A stretch of 64,000 nt of DNA from Rhizobium vallis (GTDB lineage: Bacteria > Pseudomonadota > Alphaproteobacteria > Rhizobiales > Rhizobiaceae): assembly GCF_003985155.1 (NCBI RefSeq), contig NZ_ML133686.1:280001-344000 (forward strand), in the 5' to 3' direction. This document shows, piece after piece, positions 49,975-58,981 of this stretch. Position 1 is the first letter of the stretch. Each line of letters opens with the position of its first letter. Below the pieces are notes generated by a model. It saw only the letters and a list, made by a program, of their open reading frames with translations, had not been told where the DNA came from and did no database searches. Made by a program: the position numbers and the translations under genes.

Positions 49975-51611
49975 CACCGACGTTCATCAAACGCCTGCAC
50001 CGCGACCAACGCGGCTTCCTTTCGCCGATCATCCTCTACATGACGATCGCGCTTGCGCTGATGATCGTCTGGATCCTGAACACCGGGCAGATGATCTACG
50101 ACAAGCAGCGCACGCAGGATACCGCCGACGCTGCCGCGCTCGTCCATGCCGACTGGGAGGCACGCTATCTCAACATCATGGCGATGAACAACGTCGCCTC
50201 CTCGCAGGCAACCGTCGTCATGGCGACCTCGGTCGCCTTCCAGCTCACCACGGCGGAACTGGCCCTGCGTTCGGCCGCCATTCTGGCAAAACTCGCCGAA
50301 TATTCCTTCACGGAAGGCTTCGGACCGGCGTCGCTTTTGCCGCCGCTCCCGCCGATGCCCTATTGCCCCGGCTGGCAAAAGGTCCCGATCGTCGGCGGCA
50401 TCATCTATGGCGCTTGCCTGGCGTTTCAGGGGTTCCGGGCGACGGAAGCCACCAAGGCGCTCGCCTATGTGGGCATCACCGAATACAAGTATAATCCGTT
50501 GGGTCTCATCAAAAAGTCCAGCGAGATCATCGATGCGATGAACGATCTCAACGACTATCTCGTCGAGAGCTTTCCGCAGCGGGTCGGCAACGAAGCCCTG
50601 CATCTGGTGCGCCTGAACAAGTCGGATCACGTCGTCTTCCATCCCCCGTGCGAGTCCTGCGGCCAGGCTGGAGAAGGCGCCGGCGGCAACCTGCCGGTCG
50701 ATCGCGATGGCGTCAATCCAGCCGCTGCCTATACCGAAATGTGCCTCGCCATGTCTTATGGCACTCAGGGACAGGACCCGCTCCTCATGCGCGGTGAGTT
50801 CGCCAATCGCGGCTTCCCCAACGGCAAGGGTCCGCTGACGGCGGGTGGTGTCGACGGCAGCCACATCCGCGACTGGGTCAATCACAAGAGCGGCATCGAC
50901 AATCAGCTGGTGGAGTTCTACATCTTCTATGAAGCCTTCGGCCCGGCCTATCTGAGCAAGGTTCCGTTCAAGGCGATTGTCGAGCAGTATGCCGGCGATC
51001 TGAGCTGGTGGCAGGAACTGGCGCTCGATGCCAGCTTCTGGATCGCGGACAAGGTCTTCGGCGTCGGCTTCGGCATCACCAATCCCTTCCAACTGCCGAT
51101 CGACGTGCCGCCGCGCTATTCCGACTCGCAGACAAAGGATGAGAACGACTTCACCCGCAAGTTCGACATGATCTGGAACCAGGTCTGCGGCCCTGCAGGT
51201 GGTGCAATTTCCGCCATAGGTGGCCTGCCTGTAATCTCCTTGCCGAAGCCCTATTGGCTGAAGGGACGCATCCCCTTCAACTTCACGCCCTTCGGAGGCG
51301 ACCAGCTTACCGATTACCAGACACTGGCAATTGTTTCACGCGCGCCGCGTGCCAGGCTCCAGGTTCGCCTGTTCAAGGACAAGACGCCGTCTGCCTATGC
51401 GCTGGCGCAGAGCTGGGTTCACAACTACTCGGCCTTCGATCTCTACACACAGGACTGGCTCGCATCGCTTGCCCCGGCGACACTTGCCGACGATATCGGC
51501 GAGGTTTCGAACACCATCAAGCAGAGCCCGGCCGCCGACAGTTTTACCGGCCTGACGCGCGTCTTCGACAAGGGAGGAGCCAATGCCTGGGCTGCCGTCA
51601 ACACACACTGA
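49971..51611 (+). CDS. TadG-like pilus assembly protein
   Basis: 546 residues, start coupled to the upstream stop. The N terminus DQRGFLSPIILYMTIALALMIVWILNTGQ is a leader plus membrane helix typical of TadG/TadE-like pseudopilins, and is followed by QRTQDTADAAALVHADWEARYL, conserved in that family. The long remainder is periplasmic or extracellular, with Cys pairs (CPGWQ, CLAF, PPCESCGQ). No von Willebrand domain is evident. It overlaps the next TadE-like gene by 29 bp. Confidence 0.78.
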   Translation: MTPTFIKRLHRDQRGFLSPIILYMTIALALMIVWILNTGQMIYDKQRTQDTADAAALVHADWEARYLNIMAMNNVASSQATVVMATSVAFQLTTAELALRSAAILAKLAEYSFTEGFGPASLLPPLPPMPYCPGWQKVPIVGGIIYGACLAFQGFRATEATKALAYVGITEYKYNPLGLIKKSSEIIDAMNDLNDYLVESFPQRVGNEALHLVRLNKSDHVVFHPPCESCGQAGEGAGGNLPVDRDGVNPAAAYTEMCLAMSYGTQGQDPLLMRGEFANRGFPNGKGPLTAGGVDGSHIRDWVNHKSGIDNQLVEFYIFYEAFGPAYLSKVPFKAIVEQYAGDLSWWQELALDASFWIADKVFGVGFGITNPFQLPIDVPPRYSDSQTKDENDFTRKFDMIWNQVCGPAGGAISAIGGLPVISLPKPYWLKGRIPFNFTPFGGDQLTDYQTLAIVSRAPRARLQVRLFKDKTPSAYALAQSWVHNYSAFDLYTQDWLASLAPATLADDIGEVSNTIKQSPAADSFTGLTRVFDKGGANAWAAVNTH

Positions 51612-52263
51612 GCATGCCGGCTCCGCTCCGGCCGGCGGCTGGCTCATGAAGCTGCACCGCGACAGGCGCGGTCTTGCCTCGATCGAATTCGTGCTCGCCG
51701 CGCCGGTCATCCTGCTGATCGTGATTTTCGTCATCCACGCGAACAGGATTTCCACCAAAAAGGTGGGAACAATGCTCGCCATGCGCAACGCCGCCTTCGC
51801 CGAGGCGAATGGGCTCAACTGCACCTCCGACTTCTCGAACGTCTTCCCGATCCCGGCTTTGCCGGCCCTGCCGGGGCAGGACGCCATGAACTGTTCGCGC
51901 ACGCCGTCACATGAGGGGGATGGCGATCCCCAGCGCACCTTTGTCTGGGACGACGTGCAGAATACCATCAAGAGCGACGGTCGCGACTTCGGCGATATCG
52001 TCGGCGACCTCGCCAATGAAAAGCCGCAGCTCGTCACTGCGACGGCCGACCGCGTCTACAAGTTCAGGGATTCCGACGATCTCGACACCATCAGGAGCAT
52101 CCGCTGGAAGGATGCGTTCACGGTGGACGATTCGACGCTCTTTGCCTCCCATAACAACGACACCACGCGCCGAGGCTACGATCCGACGCTCCGCCGCGAA
52201 ATCCGCGACGTCGCCGACGATTCCGGCGACCTTTTCGACGGCGTCTTTCCGGGGGCGAAGTGA
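51583..52263 (+). CDS. TadE-like pseudopilin
   Basis: 226 residues. DRRGLASIEFVLAAPVILLI follows the TadE pattern: basic leader, Gly, then Glu near +5 at the start of a membrane helix. The periplasmic part (~150 residues) has two cysteines and a charged C terminus. Overlap with both neighbours shows it belongs to the operon. It probably helps assembly of the filament or is a minor component. Confidence 0.8.
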   Translation: MPGLPSTHTEHAGSAPAGGWLMKLHRDRRGLASIEFVLAAPVILLIVIFVIHANRISTKKVGTMLAMRNAAFAEANGLNCTSDFSNVFPIPALPALPGQDAMNCSRTPSHEGDGDPQRTFVWDDVQNTIKSDGRDFGDIVGDLANEKPQLVTATADRVYKFRDSDDLDTIRSIRWKDAFTVDDSTLFASHNNDTTRRGYDPTLRREIRDVADDSGDLFDGVFPGAK

Positions 52264-52264
52264 G

Positions 52265-53173
52265 ATGAGAAAGGGCGCGCGCATTTCCTTGCATCTCGCC
52301 GGCATCGCCCTCGTCGTTGGGCTTGCTGCCGCGATCATGGCCAAACCGGGCCATGCCGAGGTTTATAAGGACTTCAGGGCGACGCTGAATTCCATGCTGG
52401 CCGGCATTCTCGGCGCGCCGGAGCGCTCGCCGCGCGATCTCGTCATTAACGGCCAGCCGCTGGAATTTACGCCCTACCAGAGCGATCGCAGCATTTCCGA
52501 TATCACCGACGAATGGCTGCGCGTGCTGGCCGCCAATACCCGACCGGCAATGCCGAAGAGCAGCGACAGGGAAGAACTGACTGCCGTTATCGCCGCCAAC
52601 ATGCTGATCGTCCCGAAAACGAGCCGCATCCGCGACGATCTCGCCGTGGTCGTGCGTTTCTTTGACGGCGACGGCGAGGCCGCGCTTGACTATCTCAGCC
52701 GGCAGGATCCGGCGCACCCTTCGGCGCGGGCGCCCATCCCCGGTGTGTCGATCCTGATCCGCCGTCCCGCCGATGCGCCGATGACCGAGGTGCTGATGAC
52801 CCGCTTCGACGACGTCGCTGCGACGTTGCCAGCCTTCGCGGCCCCCGCCGATGTCAGCAAGCTGCCGCCATCGCTGCGCCCGCCGGCCGGTGTCGAGGTG
52901 CTGAGCGATATCGGCGACCACGACACGGGCCACATGTCGCGCACGGTCGTCTCTAAGGGCACGCTGTCGGCCACGCGCTGGTCGGATGCGCGTGCCGATC
53001 TTCTCATCCGCGACGGCTTCACCATCGAGGCGCCGCCGGTGCAGCGTGGCGGCGTTACTGCCCTTTATGGCCGGCGCGGCAGCGTCGAGGCGAATGTTCT
53101 CTATACAAGCAGCAAAAGCGACGGCGGTACCGTCGAGGTCATTCAAATCAGGCAACCCTTTGTGGGGGAATAA
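52265..53173 (+). CDS. Secreted protein of unknown function in the Tad-like operon
   Basis: 302 residues starting one base after the TadE-like stop. A signal peptide (LHLAGIALVVGLAAAIMAKPGHA) precedes a mature domain with no recognised family. It has charged and Pro-rich stretches (PADVSKLPPSLRPPAGVEVLS). Being between TadE and CpaB, it may be a periplasmic assembly or cell-envelope component specific to this variant. Confidence 0.65.
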   Translation: MRKGARISLHLAGIALVVGLAAAIMAKPGHAEVYKDFRATLNSMLAGILGAPERSPRDLVINGQPLEFTPYQSDRSISDITDEWLRVLAANTRPAMPKSSDREELTAVIAANMLIVPKTSRIRDDLAVVVRFFDGDGEAALDYLSRQDPAHPSARAPIPGVSILIRRPADAPMTEVLMTRFDDVAATLPAFAAPADVSKLPPSLRPPAGVEVLSDIGDHDTGHMSRTVVSKGTLSATRWSDARADLLIRDGFTIEAPPVQRGGVTALYGRRGSVEANVLYTSSKSDGGTVEVIQIRQPFVGE

Positions 53174-53177
53174 CACC

Positions 53178-54116
53178 ATGAACTGGAAGCTCATCGCGGC
53201 TGTCATCGTCGGGCTCATCACGGGCGTTCTGCTCTACTTCTGGACCGAGAGCGTCAAGAACGAGCAGGTGGCTTATGCCTTCATGCGCCTCCAGCCCGAC
53301 CGGAAGGTGACGAGAGGTCAGGCGATCACGCCCGACATGCTCGCCGAACCGGTCATGCTGCCGGAAAGCTTCGGGGCGCTGGCAAAACTCGCCGTGCCTG
53401 CGGCGAGCGCCTATCAGGAATGGCTGAAGGATAGGACGGCTGCGGCCGATATTCCGGCAGGCTCCGTGCTGCTCTTCCAGTATTTCGACGATACCGACGG
53501 CGGGCGCCTGACGACGATGATTGCGCCCGGCAAGCGCGCTCTCACCCTACCCGTCAACGCGGCCGAGGCAGTCGGCCATTTCGTCGAACCGGGCAGCTAT
53601 GTCGATATCCTTGGCACCGTCGACGAACCGGTCGAGCCCGTGGCGCCTCCCGCCGCGGCCCAGCCTGGAACCCCTGGCCAAACACCGGCCGCTCCCGGCC
53701 AGGCGCCTGTTGTGGCCGGACAACCAACGGCCCCGACCCAGCCGCAGTCTCCCGTGGAGCAGATGCTGAAGAACTATCTCACCCAATATCCCGGCGCTGA
53801 CGAGAACGACGTCAACGCCTATCGCAAGCAGGCACAGGACTATAAGCTCGGCATCAGCTCCCGTACCCGCGTCGTCACCCGCACCTTCCTGCAGAACGTC
53901 AAGGTTCTGGCGGTTGGCGCGGCAACGACGCCGGAAGGCGCCGTCACCAAGGCCAACAGCAGCTACAATCATGTGACCGTCGAGGTGACGCCTGCGGAAG
54001 CCGAAATGCTGATCTTCGCCATGGGCCAGGCGAATGGCAGCCTGAACCTCGTGCTGCGCAATCCGGCCGACAACAGTGTCGAGGAACTGCCGAGCATCAA
54101 CTGGACGCGCATGTAG
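53178..54116 (+). CDS. cpaB: CpaB-like (SAF domain) Flp pilus assembly protein
   Basis: 312 residues from the ATG at 53178. N-terminal membrane anchor (WKLIAAVIVGLITGVLLYF), a SAF domain (RKVTRGQAITPDMLAEPVML) and GKRALTLPVNAAEAVGHFVEPGSYVDIL. A Pro/Ala/Gln-rich linker (~155-195) separates this from the C-terminal CpaB part (SRTRVVTRTFLQNVKVLAVG). CpaB is periplasmic and thought to guide or stabilise the secretin; no secretin gene is next to it here. Confidence 0.88.
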   Translation: MNWKLIAAVIVGLITGVLLYFWTESVKNEQVAYAFMRLQPDRKVTRGQAITPDMLAEPVMLPESFGALAKLAVPAASAYQEWLKDRTAAADIPAGSVLLFQYFDDTDGGRLTTMIAPGKRALTLPVNAAEAVGHFVEPGSYVDILGTVDEPVEPVAPPAAAQPGTPGQTPAAPGQAPVVAGQPTAPTQPQSPVEQMLKNYLTQYPGADENDVNAYRKQAQDYKLGISSRTRVVTRTFLQNVKVLAVGAATTPEGAVTKANSSYNHVTVEVTPAEAEMLIFAMGQANGSLNLVLRNPADNSVEELPSINWTRM

Positions 54117-54137
54117 GCGTTGCGGGAGAAGTAAGCC

Positions 54138-56036
54138 ATGCTGTTGAAGATTTCCTATGAGGATGGCAGCGGCCGGGAGGTGATCCCGCTCTCGGCGAAC
54201 GAGACCTATTTCGTCGGCGAAAGCAGCACGCTGACGCTACCCGCCGGCGCGGGCGTCGTTCGCCTGCGGGGCAGCCACGTCTCCTCGCCGCAATTCGTGC
54301 TGCGGAAGTCGGGCCAGGGATGGTCGGTGCAGCATCATGGCCGCAACCCGACGCGCGTCGACGACCAGCCGCTTCGGGCCGGCATGCCCGTTGCTATATC
54401 GGCCGGCATGTCGATCTGGGTGCCGAACGTCACCATCGAACTCGTCGAGCCGACCGCCGCCCCCGAAGCGGTCACGCAGTTTCCCGACCAGGAGCGCGTG
54501 CTCGCGCTGCAGATGGAAATCCACGAGCGCCTGCTGAAGGACACGCAATACGATCGTCTGGTGAAGTCCTCCGATTTCGGCCGCGAGGAGACGCGAAGCC
54601 GCATCCGCGAACGCCTCGACATGTTCATCAAGGAGGCGCTCGACAATGCGCCTCAGGATCTGGTCATCCTCGTCATCAAAAACGCCGTTTATCGGTGGCT
54701 GGCAAAACGCATTGCCCGTACGGGGCGACGCGATGCTTCGTCGAACATCGCAAGCCTCGCGCGCGAGGAGCAGGACAATCGCCGCCTGTTCGACGTCGGC
54801 AAGGCGCTGATCTCGGCCCTGCAGCTGAAGCTGAACTTTGAATCCACCCGCTCGGATTTCGCCCAGCTCGACACGCGCTTCGGAACCGCATTCCAGGCCC
54901 GGCAGGCGCTCTTCAACGCCGGCGATCGCTATGAAATCGCCCACAGCCACCTGCGCTCCAACATCGAGGAGCTGATGTACCGCTGGGGTACGATCTCCGA
55001 ACTGATGGATCTCGATGTCATCTCGGAAATCATGGTGACGCGTTACGACGAAATCTATGTCGAGAAATTCGGTCTGCTGGAGCGCTACCCTTTTGCCTTC
55101 GCGAATGAACGGCAATTGATGAAGGTGATCGAGCGTATCGCCGTCGATTCCAACCGCTCGATCAACGAAAGCGAGGCAATGGCGGATTTCCGCATGCCTG
55201 ACGGTTCACGCGTCAACGCCGTCATTCCGCCGCTGGCGGTGAGAGGCGCCTGCCTCACCATCCGCAAATTTGGCGGCAAGTCGCGGCTCGACATCAGCAA
55301 GCTGGTGACCGCCGGCGCACTCAGCGAGCCGATGCGCGCCTTCCTCGAGGCGGCCGTCCGCTCCCGCAAGAATATCGTCGTCTCCGGCGGCACCGGCTCC
55401 GGTAAGACGACGCTCCTGAACAGCCTGTCACAATTCATCCCCATCGGCGAGCGCGTCGTCGCCGTCGAAGATACGTCCGAACTGCAACTGGACGGCATCC
55501 ATGTCGTCTATCTGCAATCGCGGCCGAAGACGGCCGAATCCGAGACCAGCGTGACCATTCGCGACCTCGTCCGCAATGCGCTGCGCATGCGACCCGACCG
55601 CATCATCGTCGGCGAGTGCCGCGGCGCCGAGGCGATCGACATGCTGCAGGCGATGAACACCGGCCATGCCGGCTCGATGACGACGGCGCATGCCAACACG
55701 CCGCAGGACATGATGACCCGCCTGGAGGTGATGGTGCTGCAGGGCCAGAGCTCGCTGCCCGTCATGGCGATCCGCCAGCAGATCGTCGCGGCCGTCGAGC
55801 TCGTCGTGCAATTGAACCGCCTGGAGAACGGGCGGCGCGCCGTGACCGAGATATCAGAGGTGATCGGCATCGATCCGGATACCGGCCTCGTCATCGTCGA
55901 GCCGATCTTCAATCTCGTCGGCCGCGCCGGCGGACAGGCGGTGCACGCCTTTACCGGCTACCTGCCGAGCTTCGTCGCCGAGCTCGTCGAGTTCGGCGAA
56001 GACGGCGAGATCAAGAAACTCGATATGTTCGTCTAG
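54138..56036 (+). CDS. cpaF: CpaF-type ATPase with FHA-like N-terminal domain
   Basis: 632 residues. Residues ~1-105 look like a FHA fold (ISYEDGSGREVIPLSANETYFVGE, LRGSHVSSPQFVLRKSG, NPTRVDDQPLRAGMPV). A helical part follows, then the ATPase: ISEIMVTRYDEIYVEKFG, Walker A GGTGSGKTT, EDTSELQL, Walker B RPDRIIVGECRGAEAIDM, HAGSMTTAHANT. It powers Flp-type pilus or secretion assembly from the cytoplasm. FHA modules bind phosphothreonine, so control by a Ser/Thr kinase is possible; none is encoded nearby. Confidence 0.88.
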   Translation: MLLKISYEDGSGREVIPLSANETYFVGESSTLTLPAGAGVVRLRGSHVSSPQFVLRKSGQGWSVQHHGRNPTRVDDQPLRAGMPVAISAGMSIWVPNVTIELVEPTAAPEAVTQFPDQERVLALQMEIHERLLKDTQYDRLVKSSDFGREETRSRIRERLDMFIKEALDNAPQDLVILVIKNAVYRWLAKRIARTGRRDASSNIASLAREEQDNRRLFDVGKALISALQLKLNFESTRSDFAQLDTRFGTAFQARQALFNAGDRYEIAHSHLRSNIEELMYRWGTISELMDLDVISEIMVTRYDEIYVEKFGLLERYPFAFANERQLMKVIERIAVDSNRSINESEAMADFRMPDGSRVNAVIPPLAVRGACLTIRKFGGKSRLDISKLVTAGALSEPMRAFLEAAVRSRKNIVVSGGTGSGKTTLLNSLSQFIPIGERVVAVEDTSELQLDGIHVVYLQSRPKTAESETSVTIRDLVRNALRMRPDRIIVGECRGAEAIDMLQAMNTGHAGSMTTAHANTPQDMMTRLEVMVLQGQSSLPVMAIRQQIVAAVELVVQLNRLENGRRAVTEISEVIGIDPDTGLVIVEPIFNLVGRAGGQAVHAFTGYLPSFVAELVEFGEDGEIKKLDMFV

Positions 56037-56160
56037 AGCGGTTCAGGTTTCCGCGGAAGCGCAAAACCGCTCTAAGCTTTTGATTTTACGCAATTCCCGT
56101 CAAAAGGGCTTTGCGTTTTGCCTGGGAAAACCGCTTCGCACTTTTACTGGAATTGCTCAA
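56035..56160. repeat. Rhizobial intergenic mosaic-type repeat inside the Tad-like operon
   Basis: AGAGCGGTT (56035-56043) pairs with AACCGCTCT (56065-56073), and the second part reads AACCGCTTCGCACTTTTACT then GGAATTGCTC. These phrases recur between genes of rhizobial chromosomes. It overlaps the cpaF stop and fills the 135-bp gap before tadB; elsewhere in this run genes overlap or nearly touch, so the repeat has been inserted into the operon. Confidence 0.68.
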
Positions 56161-56171
56161 AGGGGGAAACC

Positions 56172-57035
56172 ATGAATATCAGCATTCTGCAGATCTTTAC
56201 GGTCGCCCTCGGCGCGGTGACGGCGGGACTGCTCGTCTGGGGCGCGCCGGTGCGTTGGCCTGCGCCGCTGTTGCGGGCCACCGAACGTGATATCGCGCTC
56301 GCCAGCGAGGCGGCGCAGGTCTTCGGGCGCGATGCCGTTCCGCCCTATACGATGATCCTTGCCTATGCCATCACCGCCATCGTCGTCTTCGCGGTGGTCT
56401 CGCTGATCTTCGGGCCGATCTTTGGCATCGTCGTCGCCATCCCGGTCGCCTTCTTCCTGCCCAAGGGGACGATCCGCTATTTCCTGCAGCGCCGCTGGCT
56501 GCAGATCGAATCCCAGCTTCCCTATGCCGTCGACCAGATCGTCTCGGCGGTGCGCACCGGCAAGCCGCTCGCCGTCGCCGTCAATGCGGTCGCCGATACC
56601 GGCCAGATGCCGGCCTCGCGCGAATTCGAGCGCATCGCCCGTGAACAGAAGCTCGGCATCGGCCTAGTCGAGGCGCTGGATCGCCACGGCCGCAATGTGC
56701 CGAGCCTGCACTTCAAGATGGTTGATGCCGCACTCGGCCTCTTTGCCCGCCAGGGCGGCGATATCTCAGAGCCGCTGACGGAAATGTCGAAATCCTTCAA
56801 GGAAATCTGGAAGCTCGATCAGAAGATCACGACCTCGTCGTCGCAGGCGCGCATGAACTTCCGCGTCGTCAACGGCGGCGCGCTGTTCATGATCCTGATG
56901 ATTTTCTTCGGCCAGCCGGAGCTGATCGACAAGGTGTTCGGCAACGCCATCGGCATCGTCATCGCGATTGTCGGCGCCATTCTCTATGCGACTGGCTTCT
57001 TCTGGATGCGTGCTATGATGAAGGTGTCGGTATGA
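56172..57035 (+). CDS. tadB: TadB-like inner-membrane platform protein
   Basis: 287 residues from the ATG at 56172 (AAGGGGGAAACC). GspF/TadB domain with membrane helices (ITAIVVFAVVSLIFGPIFGIVV; then near the C terminus GALFMILMIFFGQPELI and IVIAIVGAILYATGFFW), and the cytoplasmic core QLPYAVDQIVSAVRTGKPLAVAV. It pairs with TadC under the ATPase in the inner membrane. tadC starts at ATGA overlap. Confidence 0.88.
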   Translation: MNISILQIFTVALGAVTAGLLVWGAPVRWPAPLLRATERDIALASEAAQVFGRDAVPPYTMILAYAITAIVVFAVVSLIFGPIFGIVVAIPVAFFLPKGTIRYFLQRRWLQIESQLPYAVDQIVSAVRTGKPLAVAVNAVADTGQMPASREFERIAREQKLGIGLVEALDRHGRNVPSLHFKMVDAALGLFARQGGDISEPLTEMSKSFKEIWKLDQKITTSSSQARMNFRVVNGGALFMILMIFFGQPELIDKVFGNAIGIVIAIVGAILYATGFFWMRAMMKVSV

Positions 57036-57937
57036 TGTCGCATATACCTCTTGGCCCCATCGTCATCGTGCTTGCCGGCATCACGGCTGCCCTCTTTGTT
57101 TGGTGGATCGGCGATATGCTCGGCAGCATCCAGGTCGTGCGCCGCTCCCATGGCGGCGAAGGTCCGCCGCCGAATATCGTCGACAGCATCGGCATGCGCA
57201 CGCCGGTTGAATTCGTGTTGAGGCATTTCGAGCCGCTTCTGGCCGATTACGGCGCGCAGCTCGAGCAGAAATTGATCTATGGCGGCCGGCCCTTCGGCGG
57301 TGTGACGGGCCGGGAATATATCGCGCTTCTCGTCGTGCTGACCCTGTTCGGTTTCGTCGTGCTCGGCCTGCTGTTCGGCATCGCCAGCGGCAGCGTGATC
57401 GGCGGGCTGGTGGCAGGCCTGATACTCGGCATGATCCCCGCCATCTATTTCTGGGTTGTCGCCGACGACAAGGCGCAGGACCGCAAGGAACGCATCTCGC
57501 GCGAATTTCCCTATTTCCTCGATCTGGTCGTCATGACGCAGCAGGCGCAGGCGACCCTGCCGGAAAGCCTGAGACTCTATGCCGAGGCCGCACCCGGTAC
57601 GGTCATGAGCGAGGAGATCGAACAGACGCTGAAGGATGTGGCGCTCGGCACCGGCATGATCGAGGCGCTGCAGCGGTTGGAGCGTCGTATGACCGCGGAG
57701 GAGGTGGTGCGCGTCATCCGCGCCGTGATCCAGGGCGAAGTCGAGGGCAGCAACCGCGTCGAGCTGTTGCGCGAACATGCGCGCGACCTGCGCTTCCGCC
57801 GCTGGGAAAAGGCAGACAGGGCCAGTGAAAAGCTGAAGGCCAAGATCGTCATGCCGGCGATGATGATCGTCGTGTCGATTCTTCTTCTGGTGCTGGCGCC
57901 GGCAATCGTCGAGATGATGTCGAGTGGGATGTTCTGA
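57032..57937 (+). CDS. tadC: TadC-like inner-membrane platform protein
   Basis: 301 residues, start overlapping tadB by 4 bp. One N-terminal and several further membrane helices (YIALLVVLTLFGFVVLGLLFGI, VIGGLVAGLILGMIPAIYFWV) with the GspF core EFPYFLDLVVMTQQAQATLPESL, and a final helix (ILLLVLAPAIVEMMSSGMF). With TadB it forms the platform for filament assembly. Confidence 0.88.
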   Translation: MMSHIPLGPIVIVLAGITAALFVWWIGDMLGSIQVVRRSHGGEGPPPNIVDSIGMRTPVEFVLRHFEPLLADYGAQLEQKLIYGGRPFGGVTGREYIALLVVLTLFGFVVLGLLFGIASGSVIGGLVAGLILGMIPAIYFWVVADDKAQDRKERISREFPYFLDLVVMTQQAQATLPESLRLYAEAAPGTVMSEEIEQTLKDVALGTGMIEALQRLERRMTAEEVVRVIRAVIQGEVEGSNRVELLREHARDLRFRRWEKADRASEKLKAKIVMPAMMIVVSILLLVLAPAIVEMMSSGMF

Positions 57938-57939
57938 TC

Positions 57940-58815
57940 ATGGCCTTTTCCTTCTTTCGCGGAAACAAACCAAGCCTTCTGCAGACCGGTCCCGGCGGCC
58001 AGAGCCGCAGCCATGTGCTCGACCGGCCGGAAATGTCGATCGGGCGGGCGGCCAATGCCGATATCGTCGTCGATGACCCGTTCCTGGCGCCGATCCATGC
58101 GCGCATCGAAAAGCAGAGCGACGGCGGCTTCATTATCCGCCGCATGGGGCTGAACCCGATCATGCTGCGCGGCGAGGCGCTGCTGCAGACGGCCTCGCTG
58201 AAGGCAGGCGACAGCTTCCGTCTCGGCAAGGATGTCGAATTCCAGTTCGTCGAGAAGGCGCCCGCCAAGGAGACACCGAAAAAGGAGGTCTCGAAGACAA
58301 GCGACGACAAGCCGAAAAAGCCGCTCTTCAAGCAGCCGGCCTTCCTCGCCGGCATGGGTGTCGTCTATCTCGCCATCGTCGGGATCATCGGCTACGTCAT
58401 CCTCTCCGGTGGCGGGAGTGCCGAGAGCGGCCCGACGGCGGAGCGCATCAATGCGGAAGCCGCCCGCATCCCGACATGCATCAAGAATGCGAGGCGCATG
58501 CGCCAGGTTTCCGAGCAAAGCTTCAACGGCGCCGTCGGCGGCCGTGTCGGCCGGGACGGCGACGTGACCTATGCCGCCCTTTCATTGGTGGCTGAGCCTT
58601 CAGACGACGCAGCGCTGGCAAAAGCCGCCGAGCCGATCGTCGAGGCCTACAAGCGCACGGCGCTCGCAGCCCTCGCCTCGGAAAATCGCGGCAACAAGAC
58701 GCTGGCGCTGAGCCTCTACCAGCAGACCTACGACCTCGTTCCCGACGTCAATTGCTCGGCCGCGCGTTTCGCACTGCAGCGGCGAGCGGCCATGAAGCCG
58801 CCGGCGCGGCGCTGA
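57940..58815 (+). CDS. FHA-domain membrane protein
   Basis: 291 residues starting 3 bp after tadC. Residues ~15-100 are a FHA domain (RPEMSIGRAANADIVVDDPF, APIHARIEKQSDGGFIIRRMG). A Lys/Glu-rich linker (~100-130) and a single membrane helix (GMGVVYLAIVGIIGYVIL) follow, and a periplasmic domain with Cys and repeat-like helices ends it. It probably links phosphothreonine signals inside to the pilus apparatus. Last recognised gene of the locus. Confidence 0.82.
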   Translation: MAFSFFRGNKPSLLQTGPGGQSRSHVLDRPEMSIGRAANADIVVDDPFLAPIHARIEKQSDGGFIIRRMGLNPIMLRGEALLQTASLKAGDSFRLGKDVEFQFVEKAPAKETPKKEVSKTSDDKPKKPLFKQPAFLAGMGVVYLAIVGIIGYVILSGGGSAESGPTAERINAEAARIPTCIKNARRMRQVSEQSFNGAVGGRVGRDGDVTYAALSLVAEPSDDAALAKAAEPIVEAYKRTALAALASENRGNKTLALSLYQQTYDLVPDVNCSAARFALQRRAAMKPPARR

Positions 58816-58816
58816 G

Positions 58817-58981
58817 ATGCAACCCTGGTCATTCATCGACGTGCGCAAGGCGCTGTTTCCGGAGGCACCTGAGCATTTTGCCCGCTACGCCTGCTGGCGA
58901 GCCATTTCACCGGGCGTGCCTCGCCCTCAGTCCGTCCTGAACCTAACGTGGCAGGTCGTGCAGGTCTGCAGCATGAGGTGA
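58817..58981 (+). pseudogene. Possible broken gene at the end of the Tad-like operon
   Basis: An ATG 2 bp after the FHA gene reads MQPWSFIDVRKALFPEAPEH and stops after 54 residues, with its last 18 codons opposite the end of the c'-type cytochrome gene. The tight spacing suits an operon member, but the short odd sequence suggests a truncated remnant at a junction. No family recognised. Confidence 0.3.
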
